A stretch of DNA of 64,000 nt from an uncultured Oscillospiraceae bacterium (GTDB lineage Bacteria; Bacillota; Clostridia; Oscillospirales; Oscillospiraceae). Positions 1 through 7,805 of this stretch are shown piece after piece. Numbering within the stretch: position 1 is the stretch's first letter; the number at the start of each line of letters is the position of its first letter. The position numbers and the translations under genes were made by a program. The notes below the pieces were generated by a model, which was not told where the DNA came from, ran no database searches, and was given only the letters and a program-made list of their open reading frames with translations. Location: positions 124,001 to 188,000 of the forward strand of contig CAKTPP010000004.1 of the NCBI GenBank assembly GCA_934591895.1. Direction: 5' to 3'.

Positions 1-626
1 ATCTTGTCGTTGTCGGTGACCATGTACGGGGTGACATAGCCGCGGTCGAACTGCATGCCTTCGACGACCTCGGAATAGGTCTCGGCGGTCTTGCTCTCCT
101 CGACGGTGATGACGCCGTTCTGGCTGACCTTCTCCATGGCCTCGGCAATGAGCTTGCCGATGTGCTCGTCACCGGACGAGATCGCGCCGACACGTGCGAT
201 GTCGCCGCTGCCGCTCACGGGCTGGGAGTTGGTGCGGATGGCGTCGACGGCCGCCTCGGTCGCCTTCTGGATGCCGCGGCGCATGACCATCGGGTTTGCA
301 CCGGCGGCAAGGTTCTTCAGACCCTCGCGGATCATCGCCTGCGCCAGCACGGTGGCGGAGGTGGTGCCGTCGCCCGCGACGTCGTTGGTCTTGGTGCTCA
401 CTTCGCGGATGAGCTGCGCGCCCATGTTCTCGAACGCGTCCTCAAGCTCGATCTCCTTTGCGATCGTCACACCGTCGTTCGTGATCAGCGGAGCGCCGAA
501 CTTCTTGCCCAGCACCACGTTGCGGCCCTTGGGGCCGAGGGTGATCTTGACGGTATCTGCAAGCTGATCCACGCCGCGCTGCAGCGCCTTGCGTGCTTCT
601 TCACCATAAATGATCTGTTTTGCCAT
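1..626 (-). CDS. groEL: Chaperonin GroEL (60 kDa), N-terminal part, cut by window edge
   Basis: N-terminal 208 residues of the ATP-dependent cytosolic folding chaperonin; the rest lies beyond base 1. The start ATG at 626-624 has an AGGAGGC ribosome site 7 bases upstream. The product begins MAKQIIYGEEARKAL and carries the GroEL ATP-site motifs TLGPKGRNVVL and AGDGTTSATVLAQAMI with ITNDGVTIAKEI between them, all in the expected order. It follows groES by 36 bp and so shares the groES promoter and CIRCE operator. No anomaly is visible in the part seen. Identification is certain; only the C-terminal half is unseen. Confidence 0.97.
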   Translation of the reverse strand, partial: MAKQIIYGEEARKALQRGVDQLADTVKITLGPKGRNVVLGKKFGAPLITNDGVTIAKEIELEDAFENMGAQLIREVSTKTNDVAGDGTTSATVLAQAMIREGLKNLAAGANPMVMRRGIQKATEAAVDAIRTNSQPVSGSGDIARVGAISSGDEHIGKLIAEAMEKVSQNGVITVEESKTAETYSEVVEGMQFDRGYVTPYMVTDNDK

Positions 627-662
627 AATGATAGCCTCCTAATGAATCCAAGCAGTAGTGTC

Positions 663-947
663 TTACTCGACGACGGCCAGAATGTCGCTCTGGCGCACGA
701 TGGAATACTCCTCGCCGTCCACCTTCACGGTGGTGCCGGAGTACTTGCCGACGATCACACGGTCACCGGCAGCGACGGTCATCTTCACTTCGTTGCCGTC
801 CACCATGCCGCCCGGGCCGACTTCAACGACCTCGAACATTTCGGGTTTCTCCTGCGCGGATGCTGCCAGGATCAGGCCGCTCTTGGTCTTTTCCTCGGCC
901 TTGAACTGCTTGAGGATTACACGGTCTGCCAACGGTTTGAGTTTCAT
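663..947 (-). CDS. groES: Co-chaperonin GroES (10 kDa)
   Basis: The 94-residue lid of the GroEL folding chamber, of normal length for the family. It opens MKLKPLADRVILKQ and contains the mobile-loop region around residues 18-35 (EEKTKSGLILAASAQEKP) and the GDRVIVGKYSGT strand. The start has an AGGAGGC site at 957-963. It is first in the groES-groEL operon, with the CIRCE element and a sigma-A promoter directly upstream, so it should be heat-induced through release of HrcA. Confidence 0.98.
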   Translation of the reverse strand: MKLKPLADRVILKQFKAEEKTKSGLILAASAQEKPEMFEVVEVGPGGMVDGNEVKMTVAAGDRVIVGKYSGTTVKVDGEEYSIVRQSDILAVVE

Positions 948-983
948 GATCTATATGCCTCCTAATATTGAATACAAAAAAGC

Positions 984-1022
984 GATGCGTTAGCACTCCG
1001 TTCCTCTGAGTGCTAACGCATC
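984..1022 (-). promoter_or_regulatory. CIRCE operator (HrcA binding site)
   Basis: Perfect inverted repeat TTAGCACTC, 9-bp spacer, GAGTGCTAA at 990-1016. The arms extend to 15 bp (GATGCG/CGCATC at the ends) over 984-1022. Spacing and sequence match the CIRCE consensus bound by the heat-shock repressor HrcA. It sits between the groES promoter and start codon. Confidence 0.97.
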
Positions 1023-1024
1023 AT

Positions 1025-1052
1025 ACTATACCACAAATTTTCGGATTATCAA
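1025..1052 (-). promoter_or_regulatory. Sigma-A promoter of groES-groEL
   Basis: On the minus strand -35 TTGATA (1052-1047), 16-bp spacer, -10 TATAGT (1030-1025). The predicted start falls in the CIRCE arm, the usual arrangement for HrcA repression. Confidence 0.8.
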
Positions 1053-1099
1053 GCCCCTGACGAAATTTTTTTGTAAACGTTTTATGACCGCGTTTTTCG

Positions 1100-2032
1100 T
1101 CAGGAATGGACAAACTCGCGCGTCTCGTGGCCGCCCGCGGTCTCGGGATGGAAGAAGGCCATGTTCGCCGGCACGAGGAAGTTCACGCCGCTGGGAATGA
1201 GGTCAAAATTCACGTGCCTGCTGTAGAGCGCCTCACCGTCGATGTTGACGACGATCTCGTTTTCGCTGTCGATCTCGAGGTGGCCGCCCTCAAGGTGCGT
1301 GATGAACTGCTCCAGCTCGCGGTAGCGCCCCTTTGCGTACTTGCCGACGAGCCGGACGAACTGCAGGCGCGAGACGTCGCGCACGACGAGAAACTCGAGC
1401 TTGCCGTTGTCGGGCATGGAGTCGGGGATGGGGTTGAAGCCGCCGCCGTAGAACCGGCCGTTGCACGCGCAGATGAGCGTCGTGCCGCCGGAATACTCCA
1501 TGCCGCAGCCGCGCACGGTCAGCGGCTGGGTGATGCCCTTGAAGAGGTTTGCCACGGCGGAGAAAATGTAGTTGTCGTGGTACTGGTGCACCTCCGTGCC
1601 GATGCGCGCGTCGATGCCGACCGAGCAGATGTTGAGCGCGTAGCGCCCGCAGCATTCGATGATGTCAAAGGGGCGCACCTCGCCGCGCACGAGGTCGGCA
1701 AGGTCGAAAAAGCGCGTCTTTTCCTCCCCGAACATTTTGATGAAATCGTTGCCCGTGCCGCAGGGAAAATGCGTCACGGCGACGTTGCTGCGGCCGACTG
1801 CGCCGTTGACGCACTCGTTGAGCGTGCCGTCACCGCCGCAGGCATACACCCGCAGCTCCTCGCCGGAGGCCGCCTCCGCGGCGATCCTGGCACACGCGTC
1901 CATGGGCGCGGTCGTGACATAGACCTCGTAAGCGTCCTCGCTGCCCTCGAGCGCAAGGCGCGCCTGCTCGGCCACGTATTCGCGCCGGTCCTTGCCGCCG
2001 GCGACGGGATTGACGATGAACAGATGTTTCAT
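1100..2032 (-). CDS. Diacylglycerol kinase family lipid kinase (YegS/DgkB-like)
   Basis: A 310-residue member of the DAGK catalytic-domain family, which phosphorylates diacylglycerol or related lipids with ATP and feeds phosphatidic acid back into phospholipid synthesis. The N terminus MKHLFIVNPVAGGKD is the family glycine-rich opening; ACGGDGTLNECVNG and HFPCGTGNDFIKMFG are the nucleotide-binding GGDGT and GTGND motifs. I chose the ATG at 2032, which has AGGA 8 bases upstream, over an in-frame TTG at 2056. It is transcribed alone, with a Spo0A-box-like site between promoter and start. The exact lipid substrate cannot be told. Confidence 0.88.
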   Translation of the reverse strand: MKHLFIVNPVAGGKDRREYVAEQARLALEGSEDAYEVYVTTAPMDACARIAAEAASGEELRVYACGGDGTLNECVNGAVGRSNVAVTHFPCGTGNDFIKMFGEEKTRFFDLADLVRGEVRPFDIIECCGRYALNICSVGIDARIGTEVHQYHDNYIFSAVANLFKGITQPLTVRGCGMEYSGGTTLICACNGRFYGGGFNPIPDSMPDNGKLEFLVVRDVSRLQFVRLVGKYAKGRYRELEQFITHLEGGHLEIDSENEIVVNIDGEALYSRHVNFDLIPSGVNFLVPANMAFFHPETAGGHETREFVHS

Positions 2033-2046
2033 AGAGAATTCCTGCA

Positions 2047-2097
2047 CTTTCGACAAAATAATACAATAACTATACCGCGTGCGGCGGGGTCGCGCAA
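2047..2097 (-). promoter_or_regulatory. Promoter of the lipid kinase gene with Spo0A-box-like site
   Basis: Minus strand -35 TTGCGC (2097-2092), 17-bp spacer, -10 TATAGT (2074-2069). Downstream, at 2057-2049, is TTTGTCGAA, an exact match to the 0A-box core, placed where bound Spo0A would block transcription. Promoter is seen; Spo0A control is inference. Confidence 0.55.
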
Positions 2098-2163
2098 GAG
2101 GGGAATTGTGAATATTTGCGGAATTTTAACTACCGGTGTGAGCATATGCGGCGGTATGCTGCC

Positions 2164-3285
2164 TCACACATCCTTCGTGTACTGGAACAGGTCGCAGCGG
2201 AGCGTGCCGTTGTAGAGCTTGCGCTTTTTGTCCGCCGGGCGGCCGAAGGCGCGCTCAAACTCCGTGTGCGACGACAGGAGGTAGAGCTTCCAGTGCTCCG
2301 TTTTGGCATAGGCTGCGCCGAAGGCGGCGTAGAGCGCCTCGGCCTCGCGCTTTTCCATCAGGCGTTCGCCGTAGGGCGGGTTCGTGACGATGAGGCCGCG
2401 CTCGGTCGTGCGGTCAAACTCCCGCGCGTCGGCGACGGCGAACGTGATGCAGTCGTCCACACCGGCGCGGCGGGCATTGTCGCGCGCCATGGCGACGGCG
2501 CGCGGGTCGATGTCCGAGGCGAAGATGTGATATTCGCCGTGAAATTCCCGCGCACGCGCCTGCTCGCGCGCGTCCTGCCAGACGGCCTTGTCCGGCCACG
2601 CCCACTGCATGGCGGCAAAGTCGCGCCGGATGCCGGGGGCGCGGCCTTTGGCGGCCAGCGCCGCCTCGATGGCGATGGTGCCGCTGCCGCAAAACGGGTC
2701 GCAGAAGTCGCCCCGGCCGCGGTAGCCCGCGATGTCCACGAGCGCGGCGGCCAGCGTCTCGCGCAGGGGCGCCGCCACGTGCGCCGGACGGTAGCCGCGC
2801 TTGTGCAGCGGCGTGCCGGTCGTGTCGAGGTAAAGCGTGGCCGTGTCGTGCACGAGCGAGAACTGGATCTGGTACAATGCGCCGGTCTCGGCGAACCAGC
2901 CGACGCGGTAGCGCCGCTTGAGCGACTCGACGACGGCTTTCTTGATGATCTTCTGGCAGTCGGGCACGGAGTGCAGCGCCGACTCCAGACTGTAGCCCTT
3001 GACGGGGAAGGCCGCGTCCGCCGGCAGATAGTCCGCCCACGGCAGCGCCTTGACGCCCTCAAAGAGCGCGTCGAACGTCGGCGCGGGGAAGCTGCCCAGC
3101 TCGAGCAGCACGCGCTCGCCGAAGCGGCAGCGGATGTTCATGCGCGCGATGTCCGCGTCCGTGCCGGTGCAGCGCACGCGGCCGTTTTCGGGCATGACGT
3201 CACGCAGACCCATGTGGCGCAGCTCATTGCCGAGCGGGCCCTCGAGCCCGAACAGGCACGGCACGCACAGCTTGTGATCAGGCAT
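2164..3285 (-). CDS. THUMP-domain class I SAM-dependent rRNA methyltransferase (YpsC/RlmL-N-like)
   Basis: A 373-residue methyltransferase resembling Bacillus YpsC and the N-terminal half of RlmL, which act on a guanine N2 of 23S rRNA. An N-terminal THUMP-like RNA-binding region (about residues 1-160) precedes the Rossmann domain. FCDPFCGSGTIAIEAAL is the SAM-binding motif and VTNPPYGERL the catalytic NPPY motif. Its start overlaps the end of the upstream gene by 8 bases, which implies translational coupling in an operon aroC - membrane protein - this gene. The exact target base is not determinable. Confidence 0.88.
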   Translation of the reverse strand: MPDHKLCVPCLFGLEGPLGNELRHMGLRDVMPENGRVRCTGTDADIARMNIRCRFGERVLLELGSFPAPTFDALFEGVKALPWADYLPADAAFPVKGYSLESALHSVPDCQKIIKKAVVESLKRRYRVGWFAETGALYQIQFSLVHDTATLYLDTTGTPLHKRGYRPAHVAAPLRETLAAALVDIAGYRGRGDFCDPFCGSGTIAIEAALAAKGRAPGIRRDFAAMQWAWPDKAVWQDAREQARAREFHGEYHIFASDIDPRAVAMARDNARRAGVDDCITFAVADAREFDRTTERGLIVTNPPYGERLMEKREAEALYAAFGAAYAKTEHWKLYLLSSHTEFERAFGRPADKKRKLYNGTLRCDLFQYTKDV

Positions 3286-4282
3286 CGGGCGTGTCCTCGG
3301 TTTCTTCGGATTTTTCGGGTTCTTCGGATCCTTCGGCTTTTTCGGCGTCCGACTCCGGCTCGCTTTCCGGAATCGGCTCCGGCGCAGCGTCTGCGTCGGG
3401 GGCTTCTTCCGCCTCGGGCGTCATGTCCACGAGCTCGAAGGTGATGTCCGGCAGCTTTTCCTGCTCATACTTGCCGCAGAGGATGCGGATAAAGACCACA
3501 ATGGCGTAGATCAGGCAGGCGACGGCGGCGACCGTCAGTCCCTCGACCCAGCCCTGCGGGATGCTGCCGACGGTGTCCACGCACACGATCTCGTCGGGCA
3601 GGTAGTCGGCCGCGTCCTCACTGTCGCCGATCGCGCCGATCTGCTGCAGGTAGGAGCGGTTTTCCGTGTACCAGTCATAGAGCGCGGACGAAACGGCATC
3701 CGGCATGGTCTTGACCGTGCCGGTGACGCGGATGAAGCTGTCGACCGAGTAGCTCTGGCCGGACAGAACGCTCGTGGTCGCATCGGAGATGGTCTTGACC
3801 GAGGCGTTCCAGCGCGCGGGGAAGCGGAAGGCCACAAGCTGTCCGCCGATGGGCACGACGCCGTACTGCGCGCTGCCGCCGTTGGGGTCTGAAAACGTGT
3901 TGAGGATGAAGACGATGTCGTGCTGCACGAACGTGCCGGGCTCGGCATCGAAGGAGCCGGAGATCTCCTGCGCGCCGCGGGCGATGCGGAACACGCCGAA
4001 GCCGGACGCCGCCAGCAGCACGATGGCCGCCAGCAGGCCGGCCACACCGCGCCGGAGCGCATGACGCGCGCGGACGCTCATGGGCGCTTTCTCCGCCGGA
4101 GCGGGGGCTTCGGCAGTATCGGCTTCGCCAGCGGGGATTTCGGCAGTATCGGCTTCGCCAGCGGCGGTCTCGCCGGCTGTGACTTCTTCCGGCTGCGCGC
4201 ACGCTTCGGGCGCATCGGTCTCCGGGGCGTCCGGCGCGGTGCTGCCGTTGATGTTTTCTTCGGGGGTCTTGTGTTCGTCCAT
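3278..4282 (-). CDS. Hypothetical membrane protein with acidic Ala/Pro/Glu-rich ends
   Basis: 334 residues, no family recognised. The first about 75 residues are low-complexity and rich in Ala, Glu, Pro and Thr with a repeat AGEADTAE; then a basic stretch and a hydrophobic segment (AGLLAAIVLLAASGFGVFRI), an extracytoplasmic-looking domain of about 150 residues, a second membrane span (LTVAAVACLIYAIVVFIRIL) and an acidic Glu/Pro/Ser tail. Start taken at the ATG at 4282 with an AAGGAG site; the longer open frame upstream overlaps aroC and is spurious. It lies 14 bp after aroC and overlaps the methyltransferase start, so all three are probably co-transcribed. Confidence 0.75.
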   Translation of the reverse strand: MDEHKTPEENINGSTAPDAPETDAPEACAQPEEVTAGETAAGEADTAEIPAGEADTAEAPAPAEKAPMSVRARHALRRGVAGLLAAIVLLAASGFGVFRIARGAQEISGSFDAEPGTFVQHDIVFILNTFSDPNGGSAQYGVVPIGGQLVAFRFPARWNASVKTISDATTSVLSGQSYSVDSFIRVTGTVKTMPDAVSSALYDWYTENRSYLQQIGAIGDSEDAADYLPDEIVCVDTVGSIPQGWVEGLTVAAVACLIYAIVVFIRILCGKYEQEKLPDITFELVDMTPEAEEAPDADAAPEPIPESEPESDAEKAEGSEEPEKSEETEDTPDA

Positions 4283-4296
4283 GATGGGCTCCTTTC

Positions 4297-5304
4297 TCAG
4301 ATCGTGGCGGCGCTGTCGAGCATGGCATCGAGCACGCAGCAGGCGAGCGCTGCCTCCATGACGGGGATCGCGCGCGGGGCAAGGCACGGGTCGTGCCGGC
4401 CGTTGATGCGCAGCGGCGTCTCCTCCATGGTCACGAGGTCGACCGACGGCTGCTCGCACGCGATCGACGGCGTCGGCCGCAGAGCCATGCGAACGACGAG
4501 CGGCATGCCGTTGGTGATGCCGCCGTTGATGCCGCCGGCGTTGTTGGACGCCATGGTGATGCGCCCGTTCTGCAGGCGGATGGGGTCGTTTGCCTCACTG
4601 CCGCGCATTTCGGCGAGGGCGAAGCCGCGGCCGAACTCCACGCCCTTCACGCCGGGGATGGCATAGAGCATGCCGGCGATGCGGCTCTCCATGCCGCCGA
4701 AGAGCAGACCGCCGACACCGGCGGGCACGCCCGTGACGACGCACTCAAGCTCGCTGCCGACGGAGTCTCCGGCGCTGCGCGCATCGAGGATGGCGCGCTT
4801 CATGTCGAAGTTGAGCTCCTTGCCCGTCGCCTGGCCGACGCGCACGGCGTTGGCCGTGATCGTGATGCCGCGGCGCTCAAGGATCTGGCGGCAGACCGCT
4901 CCGGCAAACACGAGGCACGCCGTGAGCCGGCCGCTGAACGCGCCGCCGCCGCGCAGGTCGGCATGACCGCCGAAGCGCACGGTCGCGGCGTAGTCCGCGT
5001 GGCTCGGGCGTGGGATCTCCGGATGGTAGGCCGCGCTGTTCTGGTCCTTGTTGCGGAAGATGGCCGAGATGGGCGCGCCGGTCGTCACGCCGTTGAGGAT
5101 GCCGCTCATCACGAGCGGGTCGTCGGTCTCGGAGCGGTGGGTCGTCAGGTCGGACGAGCCGGGGGCGCGCCGGCGCATCTGAATGCGCACGGCGTCCATG
5201 TCCACGGCCTCTCCGGCCGGGACGCCGTCGAGCACGACGCCGATCGCCGGGCCGTGCGACTCGCCGAAGATCGTCACTTTTACACGTTCGCCATAGGTGT
5301 TCAT
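4297..5304 (-). CDS. aroC: Chorismate synthase
   Basis: Makes chorismate from 5-enolpyruvylshikimate-3-phosphate using reduced FMN, the last step of the common aromatic pathway. The 335-residue product begins MNTYGERVKVTIFGESHG, the family signature; RRRAPGSSDLTTHRSE, the FMN-site loop RGGGAFSGRLTA and NNAGGINGGITNG follow in order. ATG at 5304 is preferred to an in-frame TTG at 5328 because family members start at this point. It is slightly short at the C terminus compared with 350-390-residue homologues but no core motif is missing. First gene of a minus-strand group of three. Confidence 0.95.
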   Translation of the reverse strand: MNTYGERVKVTIFGESHGPAIGVVLDGVPAGEAVDMDAVRIQMRRRAPGSSDLTTHRSETDDPLVMSGILNGVTTGAPISAIFRNKDQNSAAYHPEIPRPSHADYAATVRFGGHADLRGGGAFSGRLTACLVFAGAVCRQILERRGITITANAVRVGQATGKELNFDMKRAILDARSAGDSVGSELECVVTGVPAGVGGLLFGGMESRIAGMLYAIPGVKGVEFGRGFALAEMRGSEANDPIRLQNGRITMASNNAGGINGGITNGMPLVVRMALRPTPSIACEQPSVDLVTMEETPLRINGRHDPCLAPRAIPVMEAALACCVLDAMLDSAATI

Positions 5305-5457
5305 GCGGATGCCTCGCTGTTCGTTCAAAAATCGGTTTACAGTTAACCATACAACATTTTCGCGGTCTTGTAAATGCCTTTTGCGCGCTGTGTGCGCCGT
5401 GCGGCCGCGCAGGCGCGGATTTTACAGATTGGACATGAAAAATGTGCGCTGCTTGTT

Positions 5458-5514
5458 TATAATGGAATCAACCATTGGATCATTATGTCCGGCGCGGCGC
5501 GCCGGTGAAGGAGG
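5458..5514 (+). promoter_or_regulatory. Leader of the two-component/HtrA locus: -10, palindrome and strong RBS
   Basis: TATAAT at 5458-5463 is a good -10, with no clear -35 at 17 bp. A perfect palindrome CCGGCGCGGCGCGCCGG follows at 5489-5505 and AAGGAGG at 5508-5514, 9 bases before the ATG. The palindrome just upstream of the ribosome site recurs before the amidohydrolase gene at 33.5 kb. Confidence 0.5.
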
Positions 5515-5523
5515 CAACATCAC

Positions 5524-6213
5524 ATGAGCCAGAAAGTGCTCGTCGTGGAGGACGATATCAACATTGCGGAATTGCTGCGTCTGTACCTGCAGAAGGATGG
5601 CTTTGAGGTGTCGCACGCGGCCGACGGCGGCAAGGCCGTCGAGATGGCCAAGGAGATCCAGCCCGACCTCGTGCTGCTCGATATCATGCTGCCCGTGATG
5701 GACGGCTGGCAGGTCTGCCGCGAGCTGCGCAAGAGCATGAAGATGCCCATCATCATGCTCACCGCCAAGGGCGAGACCGAGGATAAGGTCTCCGGTCTGG
5801 AGATGGGCGCGGACGACTACATCGTCAAGCCCTTTGAGGTCAAGGAGCTGCTTGCGCGCGTGCACGCCGTGCTGCGCCGCACCGGCGACGACGGCAAGCC
5901 GCAGAGCAAGAAGCTCACCTTCGACAAGCTCGTCATCAACCTCGACTCCTATGAGCTGATCGTCGACGGGAAAAAGGTCGACACGCCGCCCAAGGAGATG
6001 GAGCTTCTGTACCACCTTGCGGCCACGCCCAACCGTGTCTACACCCGCAACCAGCTGCTTGACGAGGTGTGGGGCTTTGACTACTTCGGCGACAGCCGCA
6101 CCGTGGACGTGCACATCAAGCGTCTGCGCGAAAAGCTTGAGGGCGTGTCCGACAAGTGGGCGCTCAAGACCGTCTGGGGCGTGGGCTACAAGTTCGAAGC
6201 GGAAGAGGCGTAA
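5524..6213 (+). CDS. OmpR/PhoB-family response regulator
   Basis: 229 residues: receiver domain (1-120) with acidic pair EDD at 8-10, phosphoacceptor Asp53 in LLDIMLPVMDGW, Thr in MLTAKGE and Lys in VKPFEVKE; then a winged-helix DNA-binding domain (about 130-228) ending in the typical DVHIKRLREKLE and TVWGVGYKFE motifs. It is 9 bp upstream of its cognate histidine kinase and followed by an HtrA-like protease, an arrangement like CssRS-HtrA in Bacillus that senses misfolded protein at the cell surface. That role here is inference from context. Confidence 0.95.
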   Translation: MSQKVLVVEDDINIAELLRLYLQKDGFEVSHAADGGKAVEMAKEIQPDLVLLDIMLPVMDGWQVCRELRKSMKMPIIMLTAKGETEDKVSGLEMGADDYIVKPFEVKELLARVHAVLRRTGDDGKPQSKKLTFDKLVINLDSYELIVDGKKVDTPPKEMELLYHLAATPNRVYTRNQLLDEVWGFDYFGDSRTVDVHIKRLREKLEGVSDKWALKTVWGVGYKFEAEEA

Positions 6214-6222
6214 GTGCCGTAA

Positions 6223-7710
6223 GTGAAGAGCATCTATTTCAAAAACTTCGCCGCGACCGCCGCCATGGTGCTGTTCAGCTTCCTGATCCTCGGCACGGCG
6301 TTTGTGTTCCTCGGCCGCAGCTATGTCATCAGCGAATACCGCGGCAACATGGTCTCCAACGCCGAGGAGGTCAGCCACGCGGCGCAGGCACTCGTGCGCA
6401 GCGGCGAGCTCACGAGCTGGGATCTGCGCATGGTCATCAGCACGCTCGCGCAGTCGACCGGCAACCACATCTTCATCGCCGACACCGACGGGACGATCGT
6501 GTCCTGCTCGTGCCGGAACATCGCCTGCGAGCACCTCGGCCGCACGCTCACCGGCAGCACCATGACCCAGCTGCGCAGCGAGGGCAAGCTCAACCTCATC
6601 ACGAATCTCGGCGGGTTTTACAGCTCCGCGCACTACGTCGTCGCCCAGCCGATCACCGTCGGCACGGACGCGCGCATCATCGGCTATGTGTTCGTGACGA
6701 CCAACAGCGCCGCGATCATTTCCGGCTGGCGCACGTTTTTGTGGGTGTTTCTTGCGGCGTCCGCGGCCGTGATGATGATCGCGCTGCTGCTCTCGCTCGT
6801 GACGAGCAAGCGCATGGCGCAGCCGCTCGACGAGATGGCCGTCGCCGCCAAGAAATTTGCCCACGGCGATTTTTCCGCCCGCGTCACGGATGACGGACGC
6901 ACCGACGAGGTCGGCGCGCTCATTTCGGCGTTCAACACCATGGCGGACTCGCTCGAGACGAGCGAGGAGCGCCGCAACGCCTTCATCGCCAACGTCTCGC
7001 ACGAGCTCAAGACGCCCATGACCACCATCGCCGGCTTTGCCGACGGCATTCTTGACGGCACGATCCCCAAGGATCAGGAGGACAAGTACCTCGTCACCAT
7101 CGCCGACGAGACGCGCCGTCTCTCGCGCCTTGTGCGCAGCATGCTGGACATGTCGCGCATGGAGAGCACGGGTGAGGATCTGACGCGCCGGCGCGAATTT
7201 GACATCTCCGACAGGATCGTCAGCACCATGCTCAGCTTCGAGGCGCGCGCCAACGACAAGCAGCTCGACGTCGACCTCCAGCTTCCGGAGGATCCGATGC
7301 TCGTGCTCGGCGATCCGGACGCCATCACGCGCGTACTTTATAATCTGATGGACAACGCCGTCAAGTTCGCCGCGCCCGGCAGCACGCTGTGCGTCTCGCT
7401 CTGGAAATCGGACGGCAAGGCCTACGTCTCCGTGCGCGACCACGGCGAGACCATCCCGCCGGACGACCTGCCGTTCATCTTCGACCGCTTCCACAAGTCC
7501 GACCGCAGCCGCAGCCTCGACCGCGACGGCGTGGGGCTCGGGTTGTATCTGGTCAAGAGCATCCTCGATGCGCACGGCGAGGACATCGCCGTCACGAGCC
7601 GCGACGGGGAGACGGAGTTCGTGTTCACTCTCACGCTCGCAAAGCCCGCGCCCAAGCCCACCGCAAAGCCCGAAGGCACCGGCCGGCGGGGCGGACGCAA
7701 GAGTTCATGA
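6223..7710 (+). CDS. Membrane sensor histidine kinase, partner of the upstream regulator
   Basis: 495 residues with a GTG start 9 bp after the regulator. Two membrane spans (about 8-30 and 170-195) flank an extracytoplasmic sensor of about 140 residues; then HAMP (about 195-245), dimerisation/phosphoacceptor domain with NVSHELKTPM (His260) and a complete ATPase domain: NLMDNAVKF (N box), FDRFHKSD (F box), GVGLGLYLVK (G2 box). The tail is Pro/Lys/Arg-rich. The sensor region contains a small cysteine group (CSCRNIAC), unusual for an anaerobe exterior and perhaps metal-binding or redox-active. The signal is unknown. Confidence 0.93.
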   Translation: MKSIYFKNFAATAAMVLFSFLILGTAFVFLGRSYVISEYRGNMVSNAEEVSHAAQALVRSGELTSWDLRMVISTLAQSTGNHIFIADTDGTIVSCSCRNIACEHLGRTLTGSTMTQLRSEGKLNLITNLGGFYSSAHYVVAQPITVGTDARIIGYVFVTTNSAAIISGWRTFLWVFLAASAAVMMIALLLSLVTSKRMAQPLDEMAVAAKKFAHGDFSARVTDDGRTDEVGALISAFNTMADSLETSEERRNAFIANVSHELKTPMTTIAGFADGILDGTIPKDQEDKYLVTIADETRRLSRLVRSMLDMSRMESTGEDLTRRREFDISDRIVSTMLSFEARANDKQLDVDLQLPEDPMLVLGDPDAITRVLYNLMDNAVKFAAPGSTLCVSLWKSDGKAYVSVRDHGETIPPDDLPFIFDRFHKSDRSRSLDRDGVGLGLYLVKSILDAHGEDIAVTSRDGETEFVFTLTLAKPAPKPTAKPEGTGRRGGRKSS

Positions 7711-7805
7711 ATTGTTCGCGGAATTCATAGAATGTTTGTTTTCCATTCATAAGCAGCACAAAATCATGTGTTATCATCAAATCGTTCCTTGGGAGGGACA
7801 CCAAC

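Noticed and set aside
5422..7575. 717-codon antisense frame over the two-component genes
   Set aside because: Shadow of the regulator and kinase; same reasoning as for other long antisense frames (19850-21604, 34849-37455, 45823-47685).
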